From: Staphylococcus pragensis
GTDB taxonomy: Bacteria; Bacillota; Bacilli; Staphylococcales; Staphylococcaceae
Length of the DNA stretch: 64,000 bases
NCBI RefSeq assembly: GCF_004785665.1
Contig: NZ_SRPJ01000001.1
Location: forward strand, 620,001-684,000
Direction of reading: 5' to 3'
Part shown: one piece after another, positions 1 to 11,093 of the stretch
Position numbering within the stretch: the first letter of the stretch is position 1
How the letters are laid out: the number at the start of each line of letters is the position of its first letter
Made by a program: the position numbers and the translations under genes
The notes under the pieces: model-generated
Database searches by the model: none
Seen by the model: the letters and a program-made list of their open reading frames with translations, nothing else
Told to the model about the DNA's origin: nothing

Positions 1-1
1 T

Positions 2-823
2 CATACTGGCACATTAGATCCAGAAGTTGCAGGGGTGTTACCTATTTGTATTGGGCCTGCTACTAGAGTGAGTGACTATATTATGGATATGGGTAAATCT
101 TATAAAGCGACTGTTTCAATTGGTGAAAGTACAACTACTGAAGATCAAACTGGAGAAGTTATTAATAAGGTGAATATTGCGCCAAATGAACTTAATGAAC
201 GTCAAGTAGATTTAATATTAGAAGATTTTCAAGGTATCATAACTCAAGTTCCACCTATGTATTCTTCAGTAAAAGTGAATGGCAAAAAATTGTACGAATA
301 TGCGAGAAACGGTGAAACGGTAGAACGACCAGAAAGAAAAGTGAATATTAAACAAATCGAACGCACGTCAGATTTAGTGTTTAAAGATAATCAATGTCAT
401 TTTGATATCATTGTTCATTGTGGAAAAGGGACATATATTCGTACGCTTGCCACTGATATAGGAAAAGAATTAGGTTATCCAGCTCACATGTCTTTATTAA
501 CGCGCACAACTTCAGGTGGCTTTGATATTAAAGAAAGTTTAACACTTGAACAAATTTCAGATTTCCATGAGCAAGACACATTACAATCTCATTTATTTCC
601 TATAGAATATGGTTTGAAAAGTTTGCCTGAGATACTTATTTCAGATGAAAATATGAAAAAAAGAATTTTAAATGGTCAGAAATTTAATAAGAAAACATTT
701 AAAAAATCAATAAAAAGTGATCAACTTGTATTTAAAGATGCAGACACTGACAAAGTAATGGCTATTTATGTTCAACATCCTGACAAACCACATGAAATAA
801 AACCTAAAAAAGTATTCAATTAA
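2..823 (+). CDS. truB: tRNA pseudouridine(55) synthase TruB, 5' end cut off
   Basis: Makes pseudouridine 55 in the T loop of tRNAs. The frame is open from base 2, so the start lies to the left of the window; 273 residues remain of a family of about 300. The first visible residues hold the GTLDPEVAG motif, whose Asp is the family's catalytic residue. The basic C-terminal part fits the PUA-like RNA-binding domain. The stop is 14 bases before ribF, which has its own ribosome site (AAAGGAG), so the two are probably cotranscribed, as in other Firmicutes. The family call is firm; only the N-terminal tip cannot be judged. Confidence 0.95.
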   Translation, partial: HTGTLDPEVAGVLPICIGPATRVSDYIMDMGKSYKATVSIGESTTTEDQTGEVINKVNIAPNELNERQVDLILEDFQGIITQVPPMYSSVKVNGKKLYEYARNGETVERPERKVNIKQIERTSDLVFKDNQCHFDIIVHCGKGTYIRTLATDIGKELGYPAHMSLLTRTTSGGFDIKESLTLEQISDFHEQDTLQSHLFPIEYGLKSLPEILISDENMKKRILNGQKFNKKTFKKSIKSDQLVFKDADTDKVMAIYVQHPDKPHEIKPKKVFN

Positions 824-837
824 AGGAGTTAGACGTT

Positions 838-1809
838 ATGAAAGTGATAGAAGTAACCCATCCAATCCAAAAAGACCAATTAATCCAAGAAGATGTTGCC
901 ATGGCTTTTGGTTTTTTTGATGGTGTGCATCGTGGACATAATAAAGTATTTGAAGCGTTAGATGAACGTGCTCAAGAGAAACATTTGAAAAAAGCAGTGA
1001 CAACTTTTGACCCACATCCTTCTGTAGTGTTAAATCCTGAACGTAAACGTACGGATTATTTAACACCGCTTTCAGATAAACTTGAAATGATTGAACAACA
1101 TGACATCGATTATTGTATTGTCATTAATTTCTCTTCTCGATTTGCAAATGTGACTGCTGAAGAATTTGCACAAGAATACATCATTAATAACCATGTTAAA
1201 GAAGTTGTTGCCGGTTTCGATTTTACGTATGGTAAATTTGGAAAAGGTAATATGTCAGTTTTAAACGAAATGGAAGAATTTAATACCACTATTGTTGGTA
1301 AACAAGAAATGGAATCTGAAAAGATTTCAACCACTGCTATAAGAGAAGCTTTAAAAAATGGTGACTTGAAAAAAGCAAATGAACAATTAGGTTATTTATA
1401 TCGTATTAAAGGTACGGTAGTGCAAGGTGAGAAACGTGGACGTACGATTGGTTTCCCTACTGCCAACGTTCAACCTAGTGATGATTACGTTTTACCGAAA
1501 AAAGGTGTATATGCAGTAAGTATGGCTATTGGTGCTGAAAATAAATTGTATCGTGGAGTAGCGAATGTTGGGGTAAAACCTACATTTCATGATCCTTCAA
1601 AAGCAGAAGTTGTTATTGAAGTAAACATCTTCGACTTTAGTGATAATATTTATGGTGAACGCGTGATAGTTTATTGGCATCATTATTTAAGACCAGAAGT
1701 TAAATTTGATGGTATTGATCCGTTAGTTGAACAAATGAACAATGATAAAGAACGTGCTAAATATCTATTAGCTGTTGATTTCGGAGATGAAGTATCGTAT
1801 AATATCTAA
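838..1809 (+). CDS. ribF: Bifunctional riboflavin kinase / FAD synthetase RibF
   Basis: Converts riboflavin to FMN and then FAD in the cytoplasm. The 323-residue length is normal. The N-terminal nucleotidyltransferase half carries FGFFDGVHRGH at residues 24-34, the dinucleotide-binding signature. The C-terminal flavokinase half carries GRTIGFPTANV near residues 201-211. The ATG follows AAAGGAG at good spacing and lies just behind truB. Nothing is unusual, and no FMN riboswitch is seen because the gene sits inside an operon. Confidence 0.97.
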   Translation: MKVIEVTHPIQKDQLIQEDVAMAFGFFDGVHRGHNKVFEALDERAQEKHLKKAVTTFDPHPSVVLNPERKRTDYLTPLSDKLEMIEQHDIDYCIVINFSSRFANVTAEEFAQEYIINNHVKEVVAGFDFTYGKFGKGNMSVLNEMEEFNTTIVGKQEMESEKISTTAIREALKNGDLKKANEQLGYLYRIKGTVVQGEKRGRTIGFPTANVQPSDDYVLPKKGVYAVSMAIGAENKLYRGVANVGVKPTFHDPSKAEVVIEVNIFDFSDNIYGERVIVYWHHYLRPEVKFDGIDPLVEQMNNDKERAKYLLAVDFGDEVSYNI

Positions 1810-1923
1810 AGTTGAGTTTTATAAATATAAGACTTATTAAATTTATTCCTTTCTCTTGGCAAGTTGAAACTCCGACGCTTAGCTCAGATTAAGGTGTATA
1901 CAAAATTTAGGAGGAATTTAATT

Positions 1924-2193
1924 ATGGCAATTACTCAAGAACGTAAAAATGAAATTATCAAAGAATATCGCGTACACGAAACTGACACTGGTTCACCAGA
2001 AGTACAAATCGCTGTTTTAACTGCAGAAATCGCTGCATTAAACGAACACTTACGTGAACACAAAAAAGACCACCATTCACGTCGTGGATTATTAAAAATG
2101 GTAGGTCGTCGTCGTCACTTATTAAACTACTTACGTGGTAAAGATATTCAACGTTACCGTGAATTAATTAAATCATTAGGTATTCGTCGTTAA
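1924..2193 (+). CDS. rpsO: 30S ribosomal protein S15
   Basis: Primary 16S rRNA-binding protein of the small-subunit platform. The 89 residues match the family exactly, with the conserved [19 protein letters not shown] and RRRHLLNYL segments. I chose the ATG at 1924, directly behind TAGGAGG (1908-1914); the frame is open further upstream (to 1864), but that stretch has no ribosome site and would add 20 non-homologous residues. It sits between ribF and pnp, as in most Firmicutes, and is followed by a strong terminator. Confidence 0.98.
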
Positions 2194-2206
2194 TATTAAT
2201 ATATTT

Positions 2207-2246
2207 AAAGGAAAGCACCACTTGGTTTGGTACTTTCCTTTTTTTA
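2207..2246 (+). terminator. Rho-independent terminator after rpsO
   Basis: Arms AAAGGAAAGCACCA and TGGTACTTTCCTTT pair with one mismatch and run into seven T. It separates rpsO from pnp. Confidence 0.9.
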
Positions 2247-2327
2247 TCTTTTTAAACAATCACTAATATAAAATTATAAAAATTAATGATATGATGTAGA
2301 TATTAGATTTCAGAGAGGAGATTCATA

Positions 2328-4424
2328 ATGTCTCAAGATAAAAAAGTTTTTAAAACTGAGTGGGCTGGAAGATCGTTAACGATTGAGACAGGTCAATTAG
2401 CTAAACAAGCTAATGGTGCAGTATTAGTGCGCTATGGTGATACAGTAGTATTATCAACGGCTGTAGCCTCAAAAGAACCTCGTGATGGTGACTTTTTCCC
2501 ATTAACAGTGAACTATGAAGAAAAAATGTATGCTGCAGGTAAAATTCCTGGCGGTTTCAAAAAACGTGAGGGACGTCCTGGAGACGAAGCTACATTAACA
2601 GCGCGGTTAATTGATAGACCTATTCGACCACTTTTCCCAAAAGGCTACCGTCATGATGTACAAATTATGAATACAGTACTAAGTGCTGATCCTGATTGTT
2701 CACCTGAAATGGCAGCAATGATCGGTTCATCAATGGCATTAAGTGTATCTGATATTCCATTCCAAGGACCAATTGCTGGCGTAAATGTCGGTTACATTGA
2801 TGGAGAATACGTAATCAATCCTACACTTGAACAAAAAGAAGTTTCACGCTTAGATTTAGAAGTAGCTGGGCATAAAGATGCGGTCAACATGGTTGAAGCG
2901 GGCGCAAGTGAAATTACTGAAAAAGAAATGTTAGAAGCGATCTTCTTTGGTCATGAAGAAATTAAACGTTTAGTTGCATTCCAAGAAGAAGTTGTTGAGC
3001 ATATTCAACCAGTTAAGAAAGAATTCGTACCTGTTGAACGTGATGAAGAACTTGTAAACAATGTAAAAGCTTTAACAGAAGAAAAAGGCTTGAAAGAAAC
3101 TGTCTTAACATTCGATAAACAACAACGTGATGAGAATTTAGATGCTTTAAAAGCTGAAATTGCAACTGAGTTTGTTGACGAAGCGGATCCTGAAAATGAA
3201 TTATTAATTGATGAAGTCTATGCTATTCTTAACGATTTAGTTAAAGAAGAAGTACGTCGCTTAATTGCAGATGAAAAAATTAGACCAGATGGTCGTAAAC
3301 CAGACGAAATTCGTCCATTAGACTCTGAGGTTGGTTTATTACCACGTGCACATGGTTCAGGATTATTTACACGTGGTCAAACACAAGCGTTATCTGTATT
3401 AACATTAGGTGCTTTAGGAGATTATCAATTAATTGATGGTTTAGGACCTGAAGTTGAGAAACGATTCATGCATCATTATAATTTCCCTAACTTCTCAGTA
3501 GGTGAAACTGGCCCTGTAAGAGCGCCAGGACGTCGTGAAATTGGACATGGTGCGTTAGGCGAAAGAGCCTTAAAATATATCATTCCAGATACAGCTGACT
3601 TCCCATATACAATCCGTATTGTAAGTGAAGTATTAGAGTCTAACGGTTCATCTTCACAAGCTTCAATCTGTGGTTCAACGCTTGCATTGATGGATGCAGG
3701 TGTACCAATTAAAGCTCCAGTAGCAGGTATTGCGATGGGTCTTGTAACACGTGAAGATAGTTATACTATTTTAACTGATATTCAAGGTATGGAAGATGCG
3801 TTAGGTGATATGGACTTTAAAGTAGCAGGTACTAAAGAAGGTATTACTGCTATTCAAATGGATATTAAGATTGACGGTTTAACAAGAGAAGTGATTGAAG
3901 AAGCACTTGAACAAGCACGTCAAGGCCGCTTAGCAATTATGGATCATATGTTACAAACTATTGATCAACCACGTAAAGAATTAAGTGCATATGCGCCTAA
4001 AGTAGAAGTTATTCATATCAATCCAGATAAAATTAGAGATGTTATTGGACCTGGTGGTAAGAAAATCAATGAAATCATTGATGAAACAGGCGTTAAATTA
4101 GATATTGAACAAGATGGTACAGTCTTTATTGGCGCAGTTGATCAAGCAATGATTACACGTGCTCGTGAAATTATTGAAGATATCACACGTGAAGCAGAAG
4201 TAGGTCAAGTCTACAATGCTAAAGTTAAACGTATTGAGAAATATGGAGCATTTGTAGAAATCTTCCCTGGTAAAGATGCATTATTACACATTTCTCAAAT
4301 TTCTAAAGAGCGTATTAATAAAGTCGAAGATGTATTAAAAATTGGCGATACAATTGAAGTTAAAATTACTGAAATTGATAAGCAAGGTCGTGTGAATGCA
4401 TCTCATAAAGCATTAAATGAATAG
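2328..4424 (+). CDS. pnp: Polyribonucleotide nucleotidyltransferase (PNPase)
   Basis: Phosphorolytic 3'-to-5' exoribonuclease of the RNA degradosome. The 698 residues show the standard order: first RNase PH domain, helical linker, second RNase PH domain ([19 protein letters not shown] near 437-455), KH domain with [10 protein letters not shown] near 570, and a C-terminal S1 domain (about 622-695). The ATG follows AGAGGAG. It is directly upstream of rnjB, so two enzymes of mRNA decay are neighbours, though a terminator lies between them. Confidence 0.98.
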   Translation: MSQDKKVFKTEWAGRSLTIETGQLAKQANGAVLVRYGDTVVLSTAVASKEPRDGDFFPLTVNYEEKMYAAGKIPGGFKKREGRPGDEATLTARLIDRPIRPLFPKGYRHDVQIMNTVLSADPDCSPEMAAMIGSSMALSVSDIPFQGPIAGVNVGYIDGEYVINPTLEQKEVSRLDLEVAGHKDAVNMVEAGASEITEKEMLEAIFFGHEEIKRLVAFQEEVVEHIQPVKKEFVPVERDEELVNNVKALTEEKGLKETVLTFDKQQRDENLDALKAEIATEFVDEADPENELLIDEVYAILNDLVKEEVRRLIADEKIRPDGRKPDEIRPLDSEVGLLPRAHGSGLFTRGQTQALSVLTLGALGDYQLIDGLGPEVEKRFMHHYNFPNFSVGETGPVRAPGRREIGHGALGERALKYIIPDTADFPYTIRIVSEVLESNGSSSQASICGSTLALMDAGVPIKAPVAGIAMGLVTREDSYTILTDIQGMEDALGDMDFKVAGTKEGITAIQMDIKIDGLTREVIEEALEQARQGRLAIMDHMLQTIDQPRKELSAYAPKVEVIHINPDKIRDVIGPGGKKINEIIDETGVKLDIEQDGTVFIGAVDQAMITRAREIIEDITREAEVGQVYNAKVKRIEKYGAFVEIFPGKDALLHISQISKERINKVEDVLKIGDTIEVKITEIDKQGRVNASHKALNE

Positions 4425-4428
4425 GAAT

Positions 4429-4530
4429 TGAGACAGAAATTAAACTCATTTCTTCATCTCGCTCATTAAGGGTGACTATACCAAGATTGTTAAGGTTAAG
4501 GCGTTTGTTTACGCTTTAACCTTATTTTTT
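4429..4530 (+). terminator. pnp terminator inside a degenerate staphylococcal intergenic repeat
   Basis: Arms TAAGGTTAAGGCG (4491-4503) and CGCTTTAACCTTA (4512-4524) form a 13-bp stem with one G-U pair, followed by a T run. The preceding bases (TGAGACAGAAATTAAA and AAGGGTGACTA) share words with the longer repeat at 48.8-49.0 kb, so this looks like a shortened copy of that family. The rest of the gap to rnjB (4531-4722) is AT-rich and shows nothing else I can support. Confidence 0.75.
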
Positions 4531-4722
4531 TAACTCATTTAGATATCTGTGGTACTTGCTGTTACAAAAATGAATAATTTAAGTAAAAATAAGCATTAAT
4601 AGTTTTTGCCTATATTACAAGAAGTAATGAAGTACTTTAATAGTGTACATCCTACATAAATTAAATTATAATAAATGATGAGTTTATATGGACGGGGATT
4701 TTTTTATATAGGAGGTAACATT

Positions 4723-6396
4723 TTGAGTTTAGTAAAGAAAAAAAATGACGATATTCGCATCATCCCACTTGGTGGCGTTGGCGAAATCGCTAAAAATATG
4801 TATATCGTTGAAGTAGACGATGAAATGTTCATGTTAGATGCGGGATTAATGTTCCCAGAAGATGAAATGTTAGGTGTAGACATTGTTATTCCTGACATTC
4901 AATATGTCATCGAGAACAAAGAAAAATTAAAAGGAATCTTTTTAAGTCATGGTCATGAACATGCAATTGGTGCTGTTAGCTATATTTTAGAACAAATTGA
5001 TGCGCCGGTTTATGGTTCGAAATTAACTTTAGCGCTTGTTAAAGAGAATATGAAAGCAAGAAATGTGAAGAAAAAAGTGCGCTATTACACAGTTAATCAT
5101 GATTCAGTAATGCGTTTTAAAAATGTAAATATCACTTTCTTTAATACAACACATAGTATTCCAGATAGCTTAGGCATTTGTATCCATACATCTTACGGTT
5201 CAATCGTTTATACTGGTGAATTTAAATTTGATCAAAGTTTACAAGGTCATTATGCGCCAGATATTAAGCGCATGGCTGAAATTGGTGAAGAAGGTGTATT
5301 TGCATTAATCAGTGACTCTACTGAAGCAGAGAAACCTGGTTATAATACGCCAGAAAATGTAATTGAGTCACATATTTATGATGCCTTTGCTAAAGTGCGA
5401 GGACGTTTAATTGTGTCTTGTTATGCGTCTAATTTTATTCGTATCCAACAAGTGCTTAACACGGCTAGTAAATTAAACCGAAAAGTTTCATTCTTAGGAC
5501 GTTCATTAGAAAGTTCATTTAACATTGCACGTAAAATGGGATACTTTGATATTCCAAAAGATTTATTAATCCCTATTAATGAAGTTGAGAATTATCCTAA
5601 AAATGAAGTCGTAATTATTGCTACAGGTATGGAAGGCGAACCAATTGAAGCTTTAAGTCAAATGGCTCAACATAAGCATAAAATTATGAATATTGAAGAA
5701 GGCGATTCAGTTTATTTAGCAATTACCGCTTCAGCTAATATGGAAGTCATCATTGCAGATACATTGAATGAACTTGTTCGTGCAGGTGCACACATTATTC
5801 CTAACAATAAAAAAATCCATGCATCTAGTCATGGTTGCATGGAAGAATTAAAAATGATGATTAATATCATGAAGCCTGAATACTTCATTCCTGTACAAGG
5901 TGAATTTAAAATGCAAATCGCTCATGCCAAATTAGCTAATGAAGCAGGCGTTGCACCTGAAAAGATTTTCCTTGTAGAAAAAGGGGATGTCATTCATTAT
6001 GATGGCAAAGATATGGTATTAAATGAAAAAGTACAATCAGGTAATATCTTAATCGATGGTATTGGTGTTGGTGATGTAGGTAATATTGTATTAAGAGATC
6101 GTCATTTATTAGCAGAAGATGGTATCTTTATCGCAGTAGTTACCTTAGATCCTAAAAATAGACGTATTGCTGCAGGGCCAGAAATTCAATCTAGAGGTTT
6201 TGTATACGTACGTGAAAGTGAAGATTTAATGAAAGAAGCTGAAGAGAAAGTACGTGAAATCGTTGAAGCAGGACTTCAAGAAAAACGTATCGAATGGTCT
6301 GACATTAAACAAAATATGCGTGATCAAATTAGTAAGCTTTTATTCGAAAGCACGAAACGTCGTCCAATGATTATACCAGTCATTTCTGAGATATAA
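4723..6396 (+). CDS. rnjB: Ribonuclease J2 (metallo-beta-lactamase fold)
   Basis: Subunit of the RNase J1/J2 complex, a 5'-to-3' exo- and endonuclease in mRNA turnover. I start it at TTG 4723 behind GGAGG (4711-4715), giving 557 residues, the usual length for staphylococcal J2; the ATG upstream at 4675 would place the ribosome site inside the gene. Beta-lactamase core, beta-CASP region and C-terminal domain are present. The metal motif that reads HxHxDH in active RNase J reads HGHEHA at residues 76-81, so the Asp and the third His are lost. This fits a J2 that mainly supports J1. A large hairpin element follows. Confidence 0.95.
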   Translation: MSLVKKKNDDIRIIPLGGVGEIAKNMYIVEVDDEMFMLDAGLMFPEDEMLGVDIVIPDIQYVIENKEKLKGIFLSHGHEHAIGAVSYILEQIDAPVYGSKLTLALVKENMKARNVKKKVRYYTVNHDSVMRFKNVNITFFNTTHSIPDSLGICIHTSYGSIVYTGEFKFDQSLQGHYAPDIKRMAEIGEEGVFALISDSTEAEKPGYNTPENVIESHIYDAFAKVRGRLIVSCYASNFIRIQQVLNTASKLNRKVSFLGRSLESSFNIARKMGYFDIPKDLLIPINEVENYPKNEVVIIATGMEGEPIEALSQMAQHKHKIMNIEEGDSVYLAITASANMEVIIADTLNELVRAGAHIIPNNKKIHASSHGCMEELKMMINIMKPEYFIPVQGEFKMQIAHAKLANEAGVAPEKIFLVEKGDVIHYDGKDMVLNEKVQSGNILIDGIGVGDVGNIVLRDRHLLAEDGIFIAVVTLDPKNRRIAAGPEIQSRGFVYVRESEDLMKEAEEKVREIVEAGLQEKRIEWSDIKQNMRDQISKLLFESTKRRPMIIPVISEI

Positions 6397-6411
6397 GATA
6401 TATATAACAAT

Positions 6412-6542
6412 AAAGAGGTCGGGACAACACATCACAGCAGTGAAATAATAGAACGCGGGGTATCATAACTTGCGTCATTCATTATTCACGTTGTTGAAAG
6501 ACAATTTAGTCTGAAGATGTATGATATTGTCTCAACCTCTTT
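6412..6542 (+). repeat. Long nested inverted-repeat element after rnjB
   Basis: Outer arms AAAGAGGTCGGGACA (6412-6426) and TGTCTCAACCTCTTT (6528-6542) pair over 15 positions with two G-U pairs. Inside them GTGAAATAAT (6440-6449) faces ATTATTCAC (6481-6489), and within that ACGC faces GCGT. The right arm TGTCTCA-CCTC is also the end of the repeat at 48.8-49.0 kb. It may end rnjB transcription, be an untranslated RNA, or both. The rest of 6397-6640 holds only the ftsK leader. Confidence 0.6.
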
Positions 6543-6640
6543 CCTAATTTTTATGAAAAGTGAAACCAATACATAGTCATAACTTGTTTTAAGCAATACA
6601 TATAAAAATTAACGCATGAAATAAAAGAAGGTGTACAAAT

Positions 6641-9061
6641 TTGCCACAAACTAAGAAAAAAACAACTACTAGAAAAAAAGGAACTTCTACACGAGCACGT
6701 AATACTAAAAAGCAACAAAAAACGGAAAGTTCTTCTTTAAGATACGTCGTAGCAATTGTAGTTGTCATTTTATCAGTATTAGGCATGTTTCAACTCGGCA
6801 TTGTTGGACGAATGATTGATAGCTTCTTTAATTATTTATTTGGTATGAGTCGCTATCTTACATATATTTTAGTCAGTTTAATTACAATTTATGTTGCTAT
6901 GCAAAAACGATTTCCTAAATCACGCCGAACGATAGGCTTAATTCTATTACAGTTCGTTTTATTAATCGTCGCACAAATTATATATCATATGACTAAAGGT
7001 GCAGTAGCGGAGCGAGAACCGGTACTTTCTTATGTATATAAATCATATAACCATACACATTTCCCGAATTTTGGGGGAGGTTTAATTGGTTTTTATTTAT
7101 TGAAAATATTTGTGCCATTAATTTCTATTGCTGGTGTCATTATTATTACTTTATTACTACTAGTTTCAAGTATTATTTTACTTATGAAATTACGTCATAG
7201 AGATGTTGCTAAATTATCTCTAGAAAAGATGAAATCATCGAGCTCAAGTGCTTCGTCTAATTTTAAAGAAAAAAGAGAACAAAATAAGATTAAAAAACAA
7301 GAGCGTACACGTCAAAAAGAAGAACGCGCACGAGAGCGACAATTGCAAAAAGAGCAAGAAGAAGAGCGATTACAACGTGAAAAAGAAGTTACAGATGTTA
7401 GTGATTTCCCAGAGGTAGAAACACCATCTGAAGATATTCCAATTTATGGTGATAACGATAGTTCAGAAGAGAGACCAGTAGCTAAGAAAAGAAAGAAACG
7501 TCACTTCGACTTTGAAGACGAAATACCTTTTGAACGAGCTCCAAAAGCAACTCAATCTAAGCCATCAACACCACAGCACGATAATTCTTCAGAAGATGGT
7601 AAACAAGCGGGTAGCTCTATTTCAGAAGCCGGTGAAGTAGCGAATGTAGCATATCATATTCCACCGTTATCATTATTAAAACAGCCAGCCAAACAGAAAG
7701 CGACATCAAGAGCTGAGGTTCAAAGAAAAGGTCAAATTCTTGAATCTACAATGAAAAACTTTGGAGTCAATGCGAAAGTTACTCAAATTAAAATTGGCCC
7801 TGCAGTAACTCAATATGAAATTCAACCAGCCCAAGGGGTTAAGGTAAGTAAAATCGTAAACTTACATAATGATATTGCCCTTGCACTAGCTGCAAAAGAC
7901 GTCCGTATTGAAGCACCCATCCCTGGACGTTCAGCAGTAGGAATCGAAGTTCCAAATGATAAAATTTCATTGGTTACTTTAAAAGAAGTGTTAGAATCCA
8001 AGTTCCCAGCGCAAAATAAATTAGAAGTTGGATTAGGGCGAGATATCTCTGGAGAACCAATGACTATCCAGTTAAATGAAATGCCTCATTTATTAGTTGC
8101 AGGTTCTACAGGAAGCGGTAAATCAGTATGTATTAACGGCATTATTACTAGTATTTTATTAAATGCTAAGCCACATGAAGTCAAACTTATGTTAATCGAT
8201 CCTAAAATGGTAGAATTAAATGTATATAATGGCGTACCACACCTATTAATTCCGGTAGTTACAAATCCTCATAAAGCATCTCAAGCATTAGAGAAAATTG
8301 TAGCTGAGATGGAACGACGTTACGATTTATTCCAACATTCTTCAACACGAAATATCGAAGGGTATAATCAATTCTTACGCCGTCAAAATGAAGAGCTGGA
8401 TGAGAAACAAGCTGAATTACCTTATATCGTAGTGATTGTCGACGAGTTAGCTGACCTAATGATGGTAGCAGGTAAAGAAGTGGAAAATGCGATTCAACGT
8501 ATTACGCAAATGGCGCGTGCAGCCGGAATTCATTTAATTGTGGCTACACAAAGACCATCTGTAGATGTTATTACAGGTATTATCAAGAATAATATCCCAT
8601 CACGAATTGCGTTTGCAGTAAGTTCTCAAACTGACTCAAGAACGATTATTGGTTCAGGAGGAGCTGAAAAGCTACTCGGTAAAGGTGATATGTTGTATGT
8701 TGGTAATGGAGAATCTTCTCAAACACGTGTGCAAGGGGCATTTTTAAGTGATCAAGAAGTGCAAGATGTAGTGAATTATGTAGTAGAGCAACAAAAAGCT
8801 AACTACGTGAAAGAAATGGAACCCGATGCACCTGTAGATAAGTCAGAAATGAAAAGTGAAGATTCATTATATGATGAAGCTTATTTATTTGTGATTGAAC
8901 AACAAAAAGCAAGTACTTCTTTATTACAAAGACAATTTAGAATTGGCTATAATAGAGCTTCAAGATTAATGGATGATTTAGAACGCAATCAAGTTATCGG
9001 TCCTCAAAAGGGCAGTAAACCTAGACAAGTCTTAATAGATTTAGATAATGAAGAGGTGTAA
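6641..9061 (+). CDS. ftsK: DNA translocase FtsK/SpoIIIE
   Basis: Septal DNA pump that clears and segregates chromosome ends at division. The TTG start at 6641 follows AGAAGGTG. Of 806 residues, the first 180 hold a Lys/Arg-rich tail and about four membrane segments; 185-320 is a charged, low-complexity linker (many KE/RE repeats); the motor has Walker A GSTGSGKS at about 488-495 and Walker [13 protein letters not shown]; the C-terminal gamma domain (from about 740) is the winged helix that reads DNA polarity. Staphylococci have two such proteins; the 4-TM layout and the neighbouring ymf genes indicate the SpoIIIE-type copy. Confidence 0.95.
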   Translation: MPQTKKKTTTRKKGTSTRARNTKKQQKTESSSLRYVVAIVVVILSVLGMFQLGIVGRMIDSFFNYLFGMSRYLTYILVSLITIYVAMQKRFPKSRRTIGLILLQFVLLIVAQIIYHMTKGAVAEREPVLSYVYKSYNHTHFPNFGGGLIGFYLLKIFVPLISIAGVIIITLLLLVSSIILLMKLRHRDVAKLSLEKMKSSSSSASSNFKEKREQNKIKKQERTRQKEERARERQLQKEQEEERLQREKEVTDVSDFPEVETPSEDIPIYGDNDSSEERPVAKKRKKRHFDFEDEIPFERAPKATQSKPSTPQHDNSSEDGKQAGSSISEAGEVANVAYHIPPLSLLKQPAKQKATSRAEVQRKGQILESTMKNFGVNAKVTQIKIGPAVTQYEIQPAQGVKVSKIVNLHNDIALALAAKDVRIEAPIPGRSAVGIEVPNDKISLVTLKEVLESKFPAQNKLEVGLGRDISGEPMTIQLNEMPHLLVAGSTGSGKSVCINGIITSILLNAKPHEVKLMLIDPKMVELNVYNGVPHLLIPVVTNPHKASQALEKIVAEMERRYDLFQHSSTRNIEGYNQFLRRQNEELDEKQAELPYIVVIVDELADLMMVAGKEVENAIQRITQMARAAGIHLIVATQRPSVDVITGIIKNNIPSRIAFAVSSQTDSRTIIGSGGAEKLLGKGDMLYVGNGESSQTRVQGAFLSDQEVQDVVNYVVEQQKANYVKEMEPDAPVDKSEMKSEDSLYDEAYLFVIEQQKASTSLLQRQFRIGYNRASRLMDDLERNQVIGPQKGSKPRQVLIDLDNEEV

Positions 9062-9063
9062 AA

Positions 9064-9780
9064 ATGACAGAATTAAACTCAGTTTTTAAAGTTAAAGAGT
9101 ATATATTTAGACAGATAAAAAATCAATCTTTAAAACCTGGTGACCCACTTCCTAGCAATTTAGAAATTGCTAGAGAAGTGAATGTCAAAACAGATGATGT
9201 CTATGTCGCAATTGGGGAACTCATTACAGAGCAAGTCCTAACAGATAACTTTGAAGAGGGACCAAGTGTTAAAGCGTTACATCCTTTCTTTTATCCATTA
9301 AATAAATTATTTAGCATTAATGACATGATTGAAAAAGCAGGATACCATTCAGGTACTGAATATTTAAGTTTAGAACAACAACCTGCATCAATATGGGATG
9401 CTCAAATGTTAGGAATTGAAGATAAGCAACCTATTACGATTATTGAACGTTTACGCACTGCTAATCATCAACCGGTTATATATTGCTTAGATAAAATTGC
9501 TAAAAATAATCTAACTTGTGCAGATTATCAAGTTAGTGATGGCTCAATGCTTAAAGCAATAGAAACAAATACAGGTCATAAAGTGGCATCTGCTGAAACT
9601 GAAGTTGAAGCTATTAGTTATGAACCACATATTTCTGAAATATTAAATGCTTCTCCCCATGAAGGTTTAATGTTATTAAAGGTTGTACATTATGATGAAA
9701 TGGGTAAACCTATCTTATATTCATTAAATTATGTTAAAAGTAGCTTAGTTAAATTTAAATTGACGCGCACTAAGCTTTAA
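9064..9780 (+). CDS. GntR-family (HutC/UTRA) transcriptional regulator, YmfC-like
   Basis: Has an N-terminal winged helix-turn-helix (about 5-70) with LKPGDPLPSNLEIAREVNV, typical of GntR proteins, and a C-terminal UTRA ligand-binding domain (about 90-235). It starts 2 bases after the ftsK stop, so it is translationally linked to ftsK and precedes ymfF. In Bacillus the equivalent gene ymfC has the same position. The ligand is unknown; many UTRA proteins sense sugars or amino acids. The family is sure, the function is not. Confidence 0.9.
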   Translation: MTELNSVFKVKEYIFRQIKNQSLKPGDPLPSNLEIAREVNVKTDDVYVAIGELITEQVLTDNFEEGPSVKALHPFFYPLNKLFSINDMIEKAGYHSGTEYLSLEQQPASIWDAQMLGIEDKQPITIIERLRTANHQPVIYCLDKIAKNNLTCADYQVSDGSMLKAIETNTGHKVASAETEVEAISYEPHISEILNASPHEGLMLLKVVHYDEMGKPILYSLNYVKSSLVKFKLTRTKL

Positions 9781-9806
9781 AACTTAATAAGGAGTGAGAT
9801 GTTACA

Positions 9807-11093
9807 TTGAATTCGCAAGTAAATAAGGATAAATATCAACATATCAACATATTGCCTACCGAAAAATTTAAAACAACAATGATTACTTTTAAATTTATGG
9901 CGCCGCTTGATTATAATACAATCACTGCAAGGTCATTATTAAGTAAAGTTCTAGTACGCGGTACTCAGAAATGGCCAACTGATAAAGCATTGAATAGAGA
10001 GTTATCAGAATTATATGGGGCTTATATCAACAGCTTTGTATCTAAATTTAAAGATAAACATGTGATTACTATCTCACTAGAAATTGTTAATGAACGTTAT
10101 CTTAAAGATAATACACCATTACTTGAAAAGGGACTTAATTTACTACAAGAAGTTATTGCTAACCCTCTCATTAAAGATAAAGCATTTGACCCTACATTTG
10201 TGACGCAAGAAAAATCATTATTATCTAAAAAAATTGAGTCAATAATAGATAATAAAGCACAATATTCATTTTTAAACCTACTTAAATATATGTTTAAAGA
10301 TGAACCATATCGTTACTTAGCAACGGGACAAATAGAAAATATAGCTCAAGTTTCATCTGAAAGTTTATACGATACATATCAATCTATGATTAATAATGAT
10401 GACTGTTCTGTATATGTAGTAGGAAATGTTGACGAAGCGGAAGTTAGTCGATTAATTAAGGAAAAATTTGATATCAGACCATTTATACTTCAACAATCAG
10501 TTATGCCTGAGTTGAAGTACAATCAAACTGAGCCGCAATTCATTGTTGAAGAGGATGAAGTAGATCAAGCAAAGCTTAACCTTGGTTATCGTTTTCCTAC
10601 GCGTTACGGATCTAAAGATTATTATGCCCTTGTTGTTTTAAATACAATGTTTGGTGGAGACCCTTCATCTGTATTATTTAGCGAAGTACGTGAAAAGCAA
10701 AGTTTAGCGTATTCAATCCATTCACAACTAGATGGTAAAAATGGCTATTTATTTGTTTTAAGTGGTGTATCGGTTGATAAATATGAAGTCGCTAAAGAAA
10801 CGATTTTAAAAGAATTTGAGAAATTTAAGAATGGTGAATTTGAGGATAATAAACTAGCACTCGCTAAAAAAATTATTGTTTCACAACGTCAAGAAATTGC
10901 AGATAGACCTAAAAGTATTATTGAGGTTATGCAAAACCAATTACTTCTTGAAGAAGCACAAACTGATGAAGAATATATGCAAGCCATCATGAGTGTGACA
11001 AGGGAAGATGTTATAGCAATGGCTAATAAAGGCTTACTTGATACTATTTATGTGCTTACTAAAGGAAAAGGAGGTCAAACTGATGAAAAATAA
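9807..11093 (+). CDS. ymfF: M16-peptidase-like protein YmfF, lacking the zinc motif
   Basis: A 428-residue protein of the insulinase/pitrilysin fold. It has the family segments RELSELYGA and GGDPSSVLFSEVREKQSLAYSI, but no HxxEH motif near the N-terminus, so it is probably the inactive half of a pair. The next gene has the intact motif, and M16 proteins often work as active/inactive heterodimers. TTG start behind AAGGAGTG. Its last 11 bases overlap ymfH, which implies coupled translation. Substrate unknown. Confidence 0.9.
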   Translation: MNSQVNKDKYQHINILPTEKFKTTMITFKFMAPLDYNTITARSLLSKVLVRGTQKWPTDKALNRELSELYGAYINSFVSKFKDKHVITISLEIVNERYLKDNTPLLEKGLNLLQEVIANPLIKDKAFDPTFVTQEKSLLSKKIESIIDNKAQYSFLNLLKYMFKDEPYRYLATGQIENIAQVSSESLYDTYQSMINNDDCSVYVVGNVDEAEVSRLIKEKFDIRPFILQQSVMPELKYNQTEPQFIVEEDEVDQAKLNLGYRFPTRYGSKDYYALVVLNTMFGGDPSSVLFSEVREKQSLAYSIHSQLDGKNGYLFVLSGVSVDKYEVAKETILKEFEKFKNGEFEDNKLALAKKIIVSQRQEIADRPKSIIEVMQNQLLLEEAQTDEEYMQAIMSVTREDVIAMANKGLLDTIYVLTKGKGGQTDEK

